From: Symbiodinium natans
Taxonomy: Eukaryota > Sar > Dinophyceae > Suessiales > Symbiodiniaceae
Length of the DNA stretch: 64,000 nt
NCBI GenBank assembly: GCA_905221605.1
Contig: CAJNDS010002201.1
Location: 195,022-259,021, forward strand
Direction of reading: 5' to 3'
Below are positions 11,105 to 21,954 of this stretch, one piece after another (position 1 is the first letter of the stretch; every line of letters starts with the position of its first letter). Below the pieces are notes generated by a model that saw nothing but the letters and a program-made list of their open reading frames with translations, had not been told where the DNA came from and did no database searches. Position numbers and translations under genes: made by a program.

Positions 11105-11868
11105 CTAGATAACCCAGAGCACGGGAGTAGGTGGTGGCGCAAAGGCAGTGGCCAACACCTGGAAGAAGCTGCTCTTCACCGTGCCTGTAGCAAGGCAGGT
11201 TTCGCCGCACTTAAGCAATAGGGAGTGACTCTCCATCACCTTTCCTAGCTTCGTAGACCCTGTCCTAGCGTGAGCAAAATTCGCATGCAGTCGGCCTTGT
11301 GTGCAAAAACACACAACTCCTTGCACAGCTATGACGCATCTGGCGTAGCGAAAGACATTGTTTCTACATTGATTCTGCAGCCCATCCGCCCATGTCTTCA
11401 CAAAATCGGCCTTCTTTGATGATGTCTGCTTCGCCTGGCTTCAGAGGATCTTCAAGCTGTAGTGGTCTGGATATCGCAGGATTCAGGAACCTGCGGGCGA
11501 CCGACAGAATGCAGAATCTCCACAGAAGTACTCTGATGGCTATCCCCGCGAGGCGGCTTGCAGCCAAGAAGCTCACGTGCCTCTGCCAGTAGTTTGCCTG
11601 ACAAGCCAGTGCCCACTTGAAGTCTGTAGCCACCCTGAGCTGGTGTGCACAACGCAACTGCGACCCTCATGAAAACACAAATGGTGGATGGTGCCATGGC
11701 AAATCGACAGTGCGGTGTGATGAGAAGATCTGAGGTTCAGCATGCGGCACCTTTGCTGAGTCAAGTATCTGCTTTCAGCTCCTCATAGCAGTGTACGACT
11801 TTGACTTTGGCAGAGGGGTCTTGGATGCCCTCCATGAGATAAGCTTCAGCATCCACAGTCGATTCAAT
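11105..11868 (-). CDS. Unrecognised multi-exon gene downstream of delta-tubulin
   Basis: Minus-strand segments read as successive exons. About 11868-11775: STVDAEAYLMEGIQDPSAK, VVHCYEELKA. About 11655-11565: GYRLQVGTGLSGKLLAEARE. About 11470-11365: LQLEDPLKPGEADIIKEGRF, MGGWAAES. About 11350-11105, ending at a stop at 11105: ARCVIAVQGVVCFCTQ, VMESHSLLLKCGETCLA. They lie in different frames with gaps compatible with introns. No family is recognised. The gene follows delta-tubulin on the same strand. Confidence 0.45.
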
Positions 11869-12128
11869 ACCTTGGAGCGATGCATCGCGGCATCAGACGA
11901 CTGTGGCTGGGGCCTCCCATTGCGAAAGCAGCCATATCGCAGCATGCAGAAGTGAATGCAACGCCTCAGAAGTGTCCAACACATTGACATGTGCACCTGA
12001 CAGACGTTAAATCGGAAACTAGCAGCAAGCAGTGTCAGACTGCCACGTATGGAACGGGGCAGGGCTCTTTGTCCCTCGCTCACTGCAAAAGTGCAGAAGA
12101 TGTTGTTGCCTGTGTTATCGTAAGGCGT

Positions 12129-13376
12129 TCACTGCGAACCCTCATAGTTCCAGATCGTGCGCTCCACTTGCTCAAAAGCCTGTGCGAATGCATCTGGGCC
12201 GAAGCCGTAGGTTTCGTACCAATGCAGGAACATGCGAGAGGCATACTTCTTGCAAGCTCGAGCATGTAGGCCCCGCAACACCTGCGTGACTCTCCTCCAG
12301 TTTGTCAGCATGCTCGCTCGCGCCGCCGGTGCTGAGCGTAGAGACTGCGTGCCGCAGAGCACATCAAGTGCAAAAGGCTGCCAAGGCGCTGCGCCACCCA
12401 ATCGATCAAGCAGCTCGTCTTTCAAGACCGAGCTTGCGCCAAGCAGCTGCTTCGGCGCGCCGCGGACCACTGCTCGCGCAGCAATCACGTTACCAGAGTT
12501 GCGGGCACTTCGCGGAAGACGCAAAGCATCGATTGTGGGCTTCGGGCTCGTGGGCGGACCGAGTGATGGGAGCACTTCGCCGCTGAATGCCTGCACAATC
12601 TTATGACTTGGCAAGGGGACGATTGCAGACAGCACTTCGCTGAGGTCGGCCACCTGCGAAAATGGGCACAAATGAGGGACAATATCACGCACCAGAATAG
12701 AGTTCATGGAAGCTAATGAAGCCCCAGAAGTGTGATCTGCAGCTTTGCTGTCATCAGTAGATGAGGCAGAAGCAAGCAGCACATCATTCTCATACAGAAC
12801 CACTCCATCGGCCACTTCTTGCATGCAGGAGAGCGACAAAATCGCATTGTAGCTCTGCATTGGGTTCTCCCCACTGGAGATTGGCAAGATGGAGGTTGCG
12901 AGCAGCGATGCCTTGGGGTATGCGTCACGCAGTTCCTCTGCTAGCCGCGCTCCGAGACCGCTCCCGGTGCCTCCTCCCAAGGAATGTGCCAAGTATGTCC
13001 CCATATGTCGGCCGTGGCATGCTTCCACCTGCTGTCGAAATCGATCAACTGCCTTGGCCCAAAGAGGCTCCACGTCTCCATCCAAAGAGGAGGCATGTCC
13101 CAGGGAATCTCCAGAGTACCCCAAGGCGAAATTCCCCCCCCGACCGCTTTGGGTCATGACCGCACTCGCAGGATCAAAAGAGTATGTGCCGTTCACCTGA
13201 GACAGTACGCTTTCCACAACCTTTGGCTCTGCATCCACCAGGATTGCCCGAGGGCAAACCTCGCTTCGAGTTCTGAAAAACTCCGGCGAGCCAGGGCGCT
13301 CCTGCGCTAGCGCAGGCCACAGGGCTTCTCCAATCTGGCAACCGGCTTGCCCCACATGGAGGAAGACAGTCGACAT
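12129..13376 (-). CDS. TUBD1: Delta-tubulin
   Basis: Delta-tubulin is a tubulin-superfamily GTPase needed for triplet microtubules of centrioles and basal bodies, so it fits a flagellated cell. The single uninterrupted frame gives 415 residues, a little shorter than the roughly 450 of animal delta-tubulins. Visible are the N-terminal VGQAGCQIG, AILVDAEPKVV (about 44-54), the tubulin nucleotide loop GGGTGSG (134-140), YNAILSLS and YENDVL. The C-terminal RMFLHWYETYGFGPD matches the delta rather than the alpha, beta, gamma or epsilon pattern. The ATG at 13376 gives the normal tubulin start (MSTVFLHVGQAG). It lacks an acidic tail like that of alpha- and beta-tubulin, as expected. No introns, although other genes here have several. 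Confidence 0.9.
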   Translation of the reverse strand: MSTVFLHVGQAGCQIGEALWPALAQERPGSPEFFRTRSEVCPRAILVDAEPKVVESVLSQVNGTYSFDPASAVMTQSGRGGNFALGYSGDSLGHASSLDGDVEPLWAKAVDRFRQQVEACHGRHMGTYLAHSLGGGTGSGLGARLAEELRDAYPKASLLATSILPISSGENPMQSYNAILSLSCMQEVADGVVLYENDVLLASASSTDDSKAADHTSGASLASMNSILVRDIVPHLCPFSQVADLSEVLSAIVPLPSHKIVQAFSGEVLPSLGPPTSPKPTIDALRLPRSARNSGNVIAARAVVRGAPKQLLGASSVLKDELLDRLGGAAPWQPFALDVLCGTQSLRSAPAARASMLTNWRRVTQVLRGLHARACKKYASRMFLHWYETYGFGPDAFAQAFEQVERTIWNYEGSQ

Positions 13377-14111
13377 CCATCTGAGTTCTCACTCGCTCTT
13401 CTTTCTCCTGTCTTGCAGAAAGGCTAGATCTAAGGGTGTCTGAGTGCTTTGATAGGTGATAGCTTGATGGCAGCTGTAGTGTCAATGGTATAACAACCAT
13501 GCTACTCCCCAACGTGCTGTTCTGCTGGGAGATGAGCATATGTGGGAAATTTAAGCAACTACCGATGCCCTCTTGCCCTTGCCCTTGCAATCGGGTGCTA
13601 GTGGCTGAGCCCAGGTACAAGCCTGCTACAAGTAGTGCAGATCTTGTCAGCAAGAACGAACCGAGGCGCTCGTGTCACCACATTCCCAACCAGAAATAGG
13701 ACTCAGAAAGAAGTCGTCAAGCACCACCACTTTGACGTTGGCAGCAAGTCGGTCCTTGTTTCGAAGCTTGAAGATGTAAGCACCTACGAAGAATACAAGC
13801 CTTCGAGTTTCTTTATGTGCTGTGGTGCAAAGTCCTTCTCTGCAAACTCCGACAGGTACATTCCTCGGTGCATCTCTCGCGGATGCACTGGACCATTCAT
13901 TCTTCACCCAGTAAGTCGTGCAGACATGGCAAAGAACGCATAAGGACTCTTGAAACATTGCTCAGATTCTGCATTGAGCACTGAGCTCTCTGCGTATGGC
14001 TGCTAGTCTGTGCACAGCGTGCCGCTCTGGGAGCAATAGACCGGTGACGCCGTCAAAGGCAAAAGGCCTGGCCCGATTCTATGCTAGCACTTGCATGCAG
14101 AATGCATTTTG
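13377..14111. other. No gene recognised upstream of delta-tubulin
   Basis: Frames of about 100 codons occur on both strands (plus 13635-13943, minus 13647-13958) without domain or exon pattern. The delta-tubulin promoter or trans-splice acceptor should lie just above 13376. A pyrimidine-rich, AG-ending stretch suitable for acceptance is present but not diagnostic. Confidence 0.3.
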
Positions 14112-14931
14112 CTATCGTTTATCCTTCTCAGGATGGAGGATCAAAGCCAGAGACGTGGGAGGGACTCCTTGGCGGGGATTTTGGGTGGGGCCGAGCCCAC
14201 CACATGTTTTACCAGCAATAATGCCGCCACAGGGCTGCTTCACATATCTCGAAGCTAAGGGTAGCTTGCCACACGTGTGACTGCGCAGGCAGCACGTGCA
14301 AAACAGCCTAGTTCGCAATGGCCTGTGGCCTTTGCTTGCTCTTTGGCACGTCTCAAACCACGACCCGAGCCTGCCCAGGGACTGGGCCAGCTCTTCCTCG
14401 AGCACCTGCAGGGAGGAGCTCCAGCGTGCTTAGTTGGTCAGGCAATCTGCCAGATTGGTCAACTTCAGATTGGCAGGAAGCACCTTGCGTTTCCCTGCAT
14501 GTTGCTTCTTCCGCCAGCTGGATGAAAGTACCACGTGGCACTGGCTGCCGGCCTCCTGCAGGTGCGAGGAAGGTTTGGCAGAAGTGCTAGCAGTCGGCCA
14601 TGAGGTTGAGTCAGGACCCGATGACCCGATGCACCCACGTCTTGCAAGCCCGCTTTCAAGCTGCAGGCGAGGTGAGATCCTGGATGAGGAGCGCAAGGCG
14701 TCCGAGCAATACCTGCGCGCAGGACAGATGTCTAGTGGCATCGCGGGCAGTGCCGAGTGGCAGTTGCATACTCGCAGTGGTAGTTTGGGGAGCACAAGGT
14801 CTCGAAAGCATGAGCCTAATTCGTAATTCGTTTCGTGCGACTTCTTCCGATGGTCGCGCCTTGGAGAGGTGATCCTGGCTCGCCTCACAAAGCAAACTGG
14901 AGGCTTCTACGCTGTACAGAGCATACAACAT
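14112..14931 (-). CDS. Unrecognised multi-exon gene
   Basis: Minus-strand exon-like segments. About 14931-14656: MLYALYSVEASSLLCEASQD, EEVARNELRIRLMLSR, VLLGRLALLIQDLTS. About 14412-14340: VLEEELAQSLGRLGSW, ETCQRASK. The second begins after CTGCAG and ends before a GC donor (AAAG followed by GCC), a normal dinoflagellate junction. A short segment around 14540-14440 may be a further exon. No family is recognised. Confidence 0.4.
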
Positions 14932-15060
14932 CCACCACCTCCTGTGAATACCCTGTTTTTCTCAGCCAATCGCCAACGCTTCGTACGTGATGCCCCCGGC
15001 GTGATCCGCCGAGTGGGAAGCTAGGGCACAGATTCGCCGTGCGGTTTCAGCATCTCGACC

Positions 15061-16480
15061 TCAGGCATTGGCTTTAGAGACAAGCAGCTGGATTCGCCTT
15101 GCTTTGTCTAAGATGGTGACCTCTGGGGTGAGCAAATCTCGCATCCGTTCCAACATGTAGAGAACTCTGCACATAGAGCCATGTACAATTTGCACTGAAG
15201 AAGCTATCCTCCCCATGCTAGAAGGTGTGTAAAAACATGTCCAATACATCCAGTATGACTGACGGCCCCGAAGCATCTTCTGACACAAGTCCGACTGTTG
15301 TACAGTCCTGAAGGAGGCAGCGACGCTGTCAGAAAAGCTTTAATTCAGCTTCAAACAACGCAATGTAAAGACTCTTATTCGGACGCGAAAGCTTTGCACA
15401 GAGTTCAGGCTGCCAAAATTGGATTCTGAAAGCTGAGGCTTCGAGCTCAGTCCCGTGAATTTAACCACGGGTGAGCTCTTGGTTTTGTCGATGGCTGAGA
15501 TAAGGCCTTTATTTCCGTTTGACGAAACTTGGGGATCGTTTTCCACATTCCTTGTTTTGCCAAACGTATCGAAACCTGTAAACGCCTGGATTCCGAGAAT
15601 CGAAGCAGAAGATGTCAACTTTCAAGTTTACGGTCTGCAAACTCGTTTGCTACCTTCGCTGCTTGCACCAAACTTATGCCTTTATTCCGAATTGGCGAGA
15701 CTAGACCGTGGTTGAAAACAATATGTGCCGACAAGCTATCGAGATTCAACATGGTTCAACGTTTATTTCCGCTACAATCGCTACCATCATTTTCAGGAGA
15801 TTCAAGCTCGAATGGCCTACGTCTGTGCACACGACCTGCGTAGCCAGCTGCGCAAAGATCTCGCGCCAGGTTAAGCTCGTCCGTCTTGAGCAAAATTGGT
15901 GCGTTTCCTGTAGTGCAGCAAGAGAGACGTGGCAAGGACTGCACGTGCAGTCGGCCGCAACCATGTGATACAAGCTTCGGGTGCTCTGGGCTTCACAGCG
16001 CAACAAGACATGTCAACATCTTCGAAGAAAGCCAAGATGCCACTATCCTGGATGCCAACGTTCAAAACACCATCCTTAGATAGACGTTTTGTGCTGCAGG
16101 CTATGCATGCGCGCCAGTGCAATGTCCATCAAGACCAGTATCCACGTCCACAAAGAGAATAGTGTCCACTTGCTCGGGGCATCCACCGTTGTTGTCCGCT
16201 GGCGGTGCCATCCTCAGGACGAACCAGATGCTGGCCCCGACAAGGAGCTGGAGAAGGGAAATTCAATGTGCAAGCCTTCTACAGTTTTTTGCGACAGTTG
16301 AGAAACCTTCAGTGCCATTGCCTGTAGTCCTTGCCCCCAATTTGGCTTATCAAATGCTTTGTTGGTTGTGGGTGAAAAAGTCTTGCGTGCGAAGGATAAA
16401 GAAACTGAAGCACAAGGAAGGAAGAGGCTCCAGGAAGGGGGGCAAGGGGAGGGGAAGCGGGGTGAAGGGGGCTGCACCTT
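15061..16480 (-). CDS. Unrecognised multi-exon gene
   Basis: Probable exons on the minus strand. About 16345-16215: QGLQAMALKVSQLSQKTVEG, IEFPFSSSLSGPAS. About 16205-16110: NNGGCPEQVDTILFVDVDT. About 16080-15960: DGVLNVGIQDSGILAFFEDV. A last exon runs from about 15220 to 15061: VLYMLERMRDLLTPEV, DKARRIQLLVSKANA, then a stop. Repeated FVDVD and FEDVD patterns suggest an internally related pair. The AT-richer 15340-15800 may be a long intron. No family is recognised. Confidence 0.45.
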
Positions 16481-16489
16481 TTGGGCTAT

Positions 16490-17387
16490 GCGATGTCATG
16501 TAGTGGCATTTCCCAACTTCCATTCAATCGGACGTAGGTCGTTCGGAGACATTCAAAAGCTCGCACCTTGCGTTAAGCCCCGCAAATGGACTTGAAATTC
16601 CCTGAGGCCCTGTTTTCTCTTTTGGCTGCTTGCTTGGTTGCGTTGCCAGTTGCAAGCTCGCGTTGGTTTGCCCTAGCTGCGTTGCCGACGTGCAAACTCT
16701 GCTGCTAGGGGGGGAGGGCGGGGGGCACGTGTCCAGGGTCCCTCAGATTTGCTGCCGTTTCTGTAGTGATTCTCAAGGTGCCTTTAATTACGTACGCTGA
16801 CCTGACTTCTTCGTATGCTCCTCCAGTCCTCTCGTCATTCTCCTCTTGTACCTGTCCCACACAGCGTGATTGTGCCGCTTCTTGCTTCCCCAACTAGAGT
16901 GACATATCTCCTTCCTTCGCAAGCAAGACTTTTTCAACTCAACCACCAACAAAGCGCTGGGCAAGGTGGTTGCAAAGGGGGAGGCGGCCTCCCCCGCCCA
17001 CAACCAACCATGTTTTGTCCTCTTAGCTTCACAAACGTGTTTGAAGCCAACGCGCATCTAGTAAGGTGATGGCAAATGGGTGCGGCTGCGCCACCCCCCC
17101 CCGGAGGACAAAACCAGTCCAAATCCAAACCATATTTTGACAGGGCAGCCGGTTTCTTTTTCAACATATCTCCTTCACCACACTTCTCCTCTCTTCCCCT
17201 CCCCGCCCTCAGATACAGGACTAGTTCCGAGTTCGATCATGTCCCAAGTGCTGCTGTGGGTCAGAGCTGCAAGAGACACAACCTAAAGCTATCTCCCGCC
17301 ACGGCGGGTGTACATTTGAGCCGAAAGTCTGCCCGAGTCGGCTTGTGCCATGCAACTTCTTTCCCCCACCCGCAAGACTGTTCATGC
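16490..17387. other. No gene recognised; G/C-rich runs
   Basis: Short frames only. Contains GGGGGGAGGGCGGGG near 16708-16724 and C runs near 17092-17103. It lies between an upstream minus-strand gene candidate and a plus-strand candidate, so it could be a divergent intergenic region. Confidence 0.35.
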
Positions 17388-18572
17388 TGAGGTTGTTGAG
17401 GCTGCTGCTGTGGCAGCTCTTCAAGGAGTCCCTGAACATCACTCCCTTGGGAAGGGCTCGGCTCCTGTTGTCACAAAGCTCAGCTCGCCTGTAAACCCTT
17501 CCATGCCCGCCTGGTGAACAGCTTGCAAACTCGATCTAGCCGAGCTCAGTATTCTGCATTGCTACTTGTCATCCTTCTACCTACTCTCCGGTTCCCTGAG
17601 TGCAACTTGATGCCATTCCTCTCCGTGCTCGGGGGATGCAGCAGAGTCAGGCTCGTGCAGGCCAGCTGCAGGTACCGGCTTGCCTGAGTTGCAGGTGGCG
17701 GCGAGCTTCTCCGAGCTGTTGTCGAAGGGAAGTCACAGTGTGTCCGTTCCTGTCTTTGCCAGCCTGCTTCGGCCAAGCCACCATCGTTGTCCTTCCGAGG
17801 CTCAGCAGCGCTTCCTTGATCTAACCTCGGCTGGCTGGCTGACTTCCCTCTGTTTGGATTCGGATGTTTTCGGTGGAAGCCACGAAGCCATCCGGCTCCA
17901 AGGAACACAGGCAGGAGACATTTCTCGCGCCCTCCACCGCTATGTGCATGCCCACTGCGTGCCGTGTGGCACAAGGCTCGTGCTAGCGGTCGGAGACGTA
18001 GCCGAGAGTGTCGCACCCGAAGCAGAGATGCTTATGCTTGGCATACTTTGGGAACTGCCAGCAGGCACCCAAACTCGACAACATTGTTACGCTAGGAAGC
18101 AGAGAGTGTGCAATCAATCGACCCTGATCAACTGCCTGGTGGATGGATTCGCTGGCAAGGTTGCACTTGCTTTGCTCTTGTTGCGAGATTCCTCAGGTCC
18201 AAGGCAACAACACTGTCAATGTTGTTCGGCTGGGTGAACACAGAGCACAAGCAAGTCCTTGCTGTTTGCACGCCTTTCCTTTGAGCTCTCTCCTTTGGAA
18301 CGGCTCCGTGACTTGGACGGCTTTGACTTCGAGCCCTGCGATGAGTGCATGCATCCCATCATACTGCATACGCACTCAGCACGGATTCCATGACTTTGAC
18401 ACGCCTTGGATCTGAAAGTGTCCAGCACCTCACCGATCTGCTTCCTGATGGGTTGGTGAGTGGCACTCTGTTGCTCGCGATGCCTGCACCACTTCATATC
18501 CTCTGTGGCAGTATGACGTGCTCTGCCGGTGGAAGGGCGGGTCTTGGCACAGTCCAGCTGGTGGTCGCCTGA
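17388..18572 (+). CDS. Unrecognised plus-strand gene candidate
   Basis: Three plus-strand segments look coding. About 17388-17513: AEVVEAAAVAALQGVPEHH, GSAPVVTKLSSPVNPS. 17680-18237: PELQVAASFSELLSKGS, CGTRLVLAVGDVAESVAP, EMLMLGILWELPAG. 18345-18572: DSMTLTRLGSESVQHLTDLL, ending in a stop. A minus-strand frame with an Arg/Ser/Lys-rich stretch overlaps the last part, so orientation is not certain. No family is recognised. If real, this is one of few plus-strand genes in the window. Confidence 0.4.
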
Positions 18573-18579
18573 GTTATAA

Positions 18580-18836
18580 TGAAAGACATCGAAAGGATAG
18601 ATACAGCTAATGGCGACAGCAGCTGTGCAAAAGTCGTGCGCAAGAGCCGGCCAAGAAACGTTAAAGCGGTATGGTGGTTTCTCTGGCAGAATGTCTGGAT
18701 CAAGCGAGTTTTCTTCAAGCCTGTTCATCAGTAGCCCCAGCTTGGTCGCATAGATCGACCTCGGATTTTGAGAATTCTTCGGATGGAACAAAAACAGACT
18801 TGCATCAGAAAGGTGCGACTTCAAGCGCAAGCACAC
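18580..18836 (-). CDS. Unrecognised exon
   Basis: Part of a 206-codon minus-strand frame (18216-18836). Its upstream part reads as protein: LLMNRLEENSLDPDILPEKP, RFNVSWPALAHDFCTAAVA. The downstream part overlaps the plus-strand candidate and includes SKSKPSKSRSRSKGESSK, which may be genuine or an antisense product. The exon limits are unknown. Confidence 0.3.
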
Positions 18837-18958
18837 AAATACCTCGTTTGATCACAATTACGGCTTTGATGATTTGAGCAGATGTGCCTAGAGAATTCAG
18901 AATCCCGCGACATAAGCCGGCGGCGAAGTATCATTAGTTTCCTTGTTATCCTTGATCC

Positions 18959-19643
18959 TTGGGCATTAGCTACTACGAATATATTTCACATGCAACAGGT
19001 GCCTGGCAGTGGGCTGTGCTTGGGCATCCGAAAGCCCCGGCCCCTGCGCAAATAGGTGTTCCCGGCCGACTGGAGGACTCCCGCCCCTCGCCTCAAAGTT
19101 TCTTACAAGACTTTTTTAATGACTGCGGAATGTTGACGGCATGCAACGGATCTCTTCTGACCTCCGACCTCCGAGGCGAAAGTGGGGGGAGGGCCTGTGA
19201 AATGGCTGGTACGCCCAAGAGTGTTTCGGTGGAGGAGACCGCGATGTTTGCCCCCCACCGAAGAACCGTTCATGGTTCAAGCAACGAGATCGTGGCAGGG
19301 TGCCCATGATGCAACTGGAGGTGGCTTGACTCTTACAGGATATGATGGCTATGGGGCCGGGCGAGTCTGCAAGGGCAGGTGGATTGTGGCGAGATCGCAG
19401 AGATCTGTAGCAGCCGAGCTTGCATCACACGTGATTGGCAGTCAGGCCGTACCTCGCCTTGCAAGGGTCGCACGTCTGCCGTTGATAGAGAATGGGAATC
19501 TGGAACTTGCTTCGCCGCAGTTGGTGAACATGGGGGACCCTTATGCATCAACATACGTCAGAAACATGGGCAACAGCCCTTCTTTCTCTCTCGATTCTTC
19601 TTCATTCCTTCTCTTGTTCCTTTCTTCCGATTCACGGGCCTAG
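18959..19643 (+). other. Unassigned plus-strand open frames
   Basis: Frames 18959-19309 (116 codons) and 19182-19643 (153 codons) overlap. The second contains RSVAAELASHVIGSQAV and LPLIENGNLELASPQLV, which read like protein. It decays into a pyrimidine-rich Ser/Phe/Leu run after about 19570. No domain is recognised. Confidence 0.25.
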
Positions 19644-20094
19644 ACCCCGCGCAGTCGCACACCAATGAGTTCAGGACTGTGCTAGCCGATTACTGGAAGC
19701 ATTCACCTCGAGAGCTCAAAGCAGCAGCCGCCCCAGCGTGCACTAGTATGCAGTAGTCATGCAGCAGCAAGATAGGAACCAGTGTGTAGTAGGGACTGCC
19801 GCCCAATGAAATCAATTGAGGGAGAGCAGCCACATCTCATCGAAGCGCGCCTCCATGTCTAGCGGCGCGGACCGGGCCTTGGACACCAAGCTGAAAAACA
19901 TGTGTCCGCATACTTCTTACTAGCCATGATCCCAAAGCCAGTGCAAGGATCGCTTCTTTCGGACTCTGAAGGGAGGATGTGAAAAGAAAAACGACTCAAG
20001 TAGCGACGAAGGAGGACTAAATGAGCAACTGAAGAACTCTCAAAACCTCGCGGAAGCAGTGCCTCGCAACTGTTAGAGACTAGATGAGAAGGGA

Positions 20095-20143
20095 CAGTTG
20101 GGACATGTGGGGACATACTAGGACATATTGGGACATGTGGTTA
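20095..20143. repeat. Short degenerate tandem repeat, unit about TGGGACATGT
   Basis: GGGACA(T/G)GT-type words repeat about five times in 50 bases. It is a small, imperfect minisatellite with no evident function. Confidence 0.7.
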
Positions 20144-20261
20144 CTTGGAGCAAAAGATGTCCTGGCAGAGCTGAAGCGATAAAATTGGCTTGATTGCGGG
20201 AAAAGGGCCACTGTTCCGTCCAGTTAAGAAGCCTTCTGAACGTTAAGCCCGTTCAGCCGTA

Positions 20262-20705
20262 CTACCGAAAACCTCTTGGAATGGCAGTCCGAGTAGCCAC
20301 ATGAGACTTTGGCATGTGCGTCAGCCAAGGGCGATCGTAAGCTGCACCGCTGCGCGCGTCGTTCACAACTGTCTCCTGGTACTTCGGCAGGCACTCCTTG
20401 GCTCGGAGATCGAGCGGCGCTTCTTCTGTAATTCAGACTTCTGGCCATTGCCCCACAACCAAGCTTCCTGGAAGATCTCACGCTTGAAATTCAAAGTCCA
20501 CGCAAGCACGTCGTCGTAGCCGGTTGACCAGCCTTGGACGCGTGAAGTGCTGTTTCTGGACACATGTCCGGAGGAATGTGCTATTACCTTCCGCAATGGC
20601 TACCAACGTCACATTGTGAAGCACGCACTGATAGAGACTCAGCTGGGAAGAGGCCAAACTCGGCAAATGCATGGCAAGTAGCTTCGCAATGGGCTTCGCA
20701 GCCAA
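20262..20705 (-). CDS. 3' exons of an unrecognised gene
   Basis: Three minus-strand segments. About 20700-20580: KPIAKLLAMHLPSLASSQLS, VLHNVTLVAIAEGNSTFLRT. About 20545-20450: GYDDVLAWTLNFKREIFQEA, WLWGN, followed by a GC donor. About 20430-20262: APLDLRAKECLPKYQETVV, GAAYDRPWLTHMPKSHVATR, then a TAG at 20262-20264. The last reading is in a different frame from the longest open frame, so it is easily missed. No family is recognised, but codon composition is that of a real gene. Confidence 0.5.
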
Positions 20706-20915
20706 TTCGGAAAGTTGAACTTGCCTGTCAGACTATGGTGCGGCTAAGTTGCAGCGCGACCTCCCACCTTTTACCAATGCCTATACATGAGATGAGCTGG
20801 AAGCCTGTGTCTTGGTAGGCTGCACGCCGAATTTCAACAACCAGGTTAGAACTAGTTTTTGCGCCCCGGGTATAGCAAGCATGTTATTGTGCCCACACAA
20901 GTTGCAATGTAGCTT

Positions 20916-21022
20916 CCCAGATCTTCAAAAACCCCTTAATTAAGGTGTATACCCAATTTCATAATAAGGATCCTTAGGATAAATTAGGGCTATATTCCTT
21001 AAGGGGTTTTGGAAGATCTGGG
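20916..21022. mobile_element. 107-base foldback (MITE-like) element
   Basis: The two halves are near-complete reverse complements around a central GGATCC. Both ends read CCCAGATCTTC then AAAACCCCTTAA when read inwards, differing by one base and a 4-base indel. The inner arms also pair (TAAGGATCC). It is AT-rich, unlike its surroundings, and has no coding capacity. Possible TT target duplication at 20914-20915 and 21023-21024. The structure fits a non-autonomous DNA transposon or a long hairpin. Confidence 0.8.
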
Positions 21023-21171
21023 TTCTCCAACCAGGGAACACATCTGCGCAGGCTCCAGCTCCAGAAGGGTGTTTCGGCTTTCGCGCGGTCTGAGCGGGAT
21101 GGGATCTGGCCGGCTCACGTGCCCATCTCTGTCGAACTCCTCAAGGCTGTGGCGGTTTAGTAGATCTGTAC

Positions 21172-21744
21172 GTGAATAGACTCAAGGAGAGGCTGCCACT
21201 GGCTTTTTTCGGCTTAACAGAATGCGGCAGCCAAGTCATATGTTTGGAATGGAACCGCACCCGACCTGATTTCCATCATGACAAGGCCTTGTGGCACCGA
21301 CTAAGCCAAGCCGTCGCAGGCAAGTGGCTGCTGCAACGATATACGTTTCAAAGGTCTGGCAGTCCGGCGGTGTCAGAACATGCACACCTGAGAGCAGCAG
21401 GTTCTGTGGCTTGGGCCGTGCTTTCTGAGTTGCATGAGCCCAGGCACGACGAAATCCAGGACGGAGCTGCTTTGTCAGAAACGGTAGCACCGGATGCGTG
21501 GGAAGGCCGCACCAGCTTGCAACCTGGGAAGGGTAACCCCAAATTGCCGCTGCAATCGGAATGCGCGTGCTCTGGGAGCCTGCTTCCAAACTCGTCGTGG
21601 CAGTTTTGGTGCTCTGGCCGTCCGCTTTCATGTGGGAAACTGTCTCATGCTACCCTTGGGCAAATCCACGGTGTGTCGACTAGATATGCCGGTGAACACG
21701 CTGCAAATCAGAACGGGCACCCAACTACACCTAGTGCGCATTGA
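21172..21744 (+). CDS. Unrecognised plus-strand open frame, 190 codons
   Basis: An ATG-started frame of 190 codons with mixed protein-like composition (LPLAFFGLTECGSQVICLEW, ALWHRLSQAVAGKWLLQRY). The minus strand is also open for 131 codons over the same bases. No domain is recognised. It lies just downstream of AtpE on the opposite strand. Confidence 0.25.
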   Translation: MNRLKERLPLAFFGLTECGSQVICLEWNRTRPDFHHDKALWHRLSQAVAGKWLLQRYTFQRSGSPAVSEHAHLRAAGSVAWAVLSELHEPRHDEIQDGAALSETVAPDAWEGRTSLQPGKGNPKLPLQSECACSGSLLPNSSWQFWCSGRPLSCGKLSHATLGQIHGVSTRYAGEHAANQNGHPTTPSAH

Positions 21745-21954
21745 GAAAACGACTCACTTGCTCACTTGCCCTCGGGTTGGCAGACACAAGGACTACGGCG
21801 CACAGTTCAGGCTTTCGTCTGTACGGCCAGCCTTTCTGCCCATCTGAACTACATGAGCGATATACATTCCCTTGCTGCCTCGCGCAGCGACCTGGAGAAT
21901 CTCTCAAAAAGAATCCGGCCCTGCCTGACCTTCACAATGCATTCACTGTTGCGT

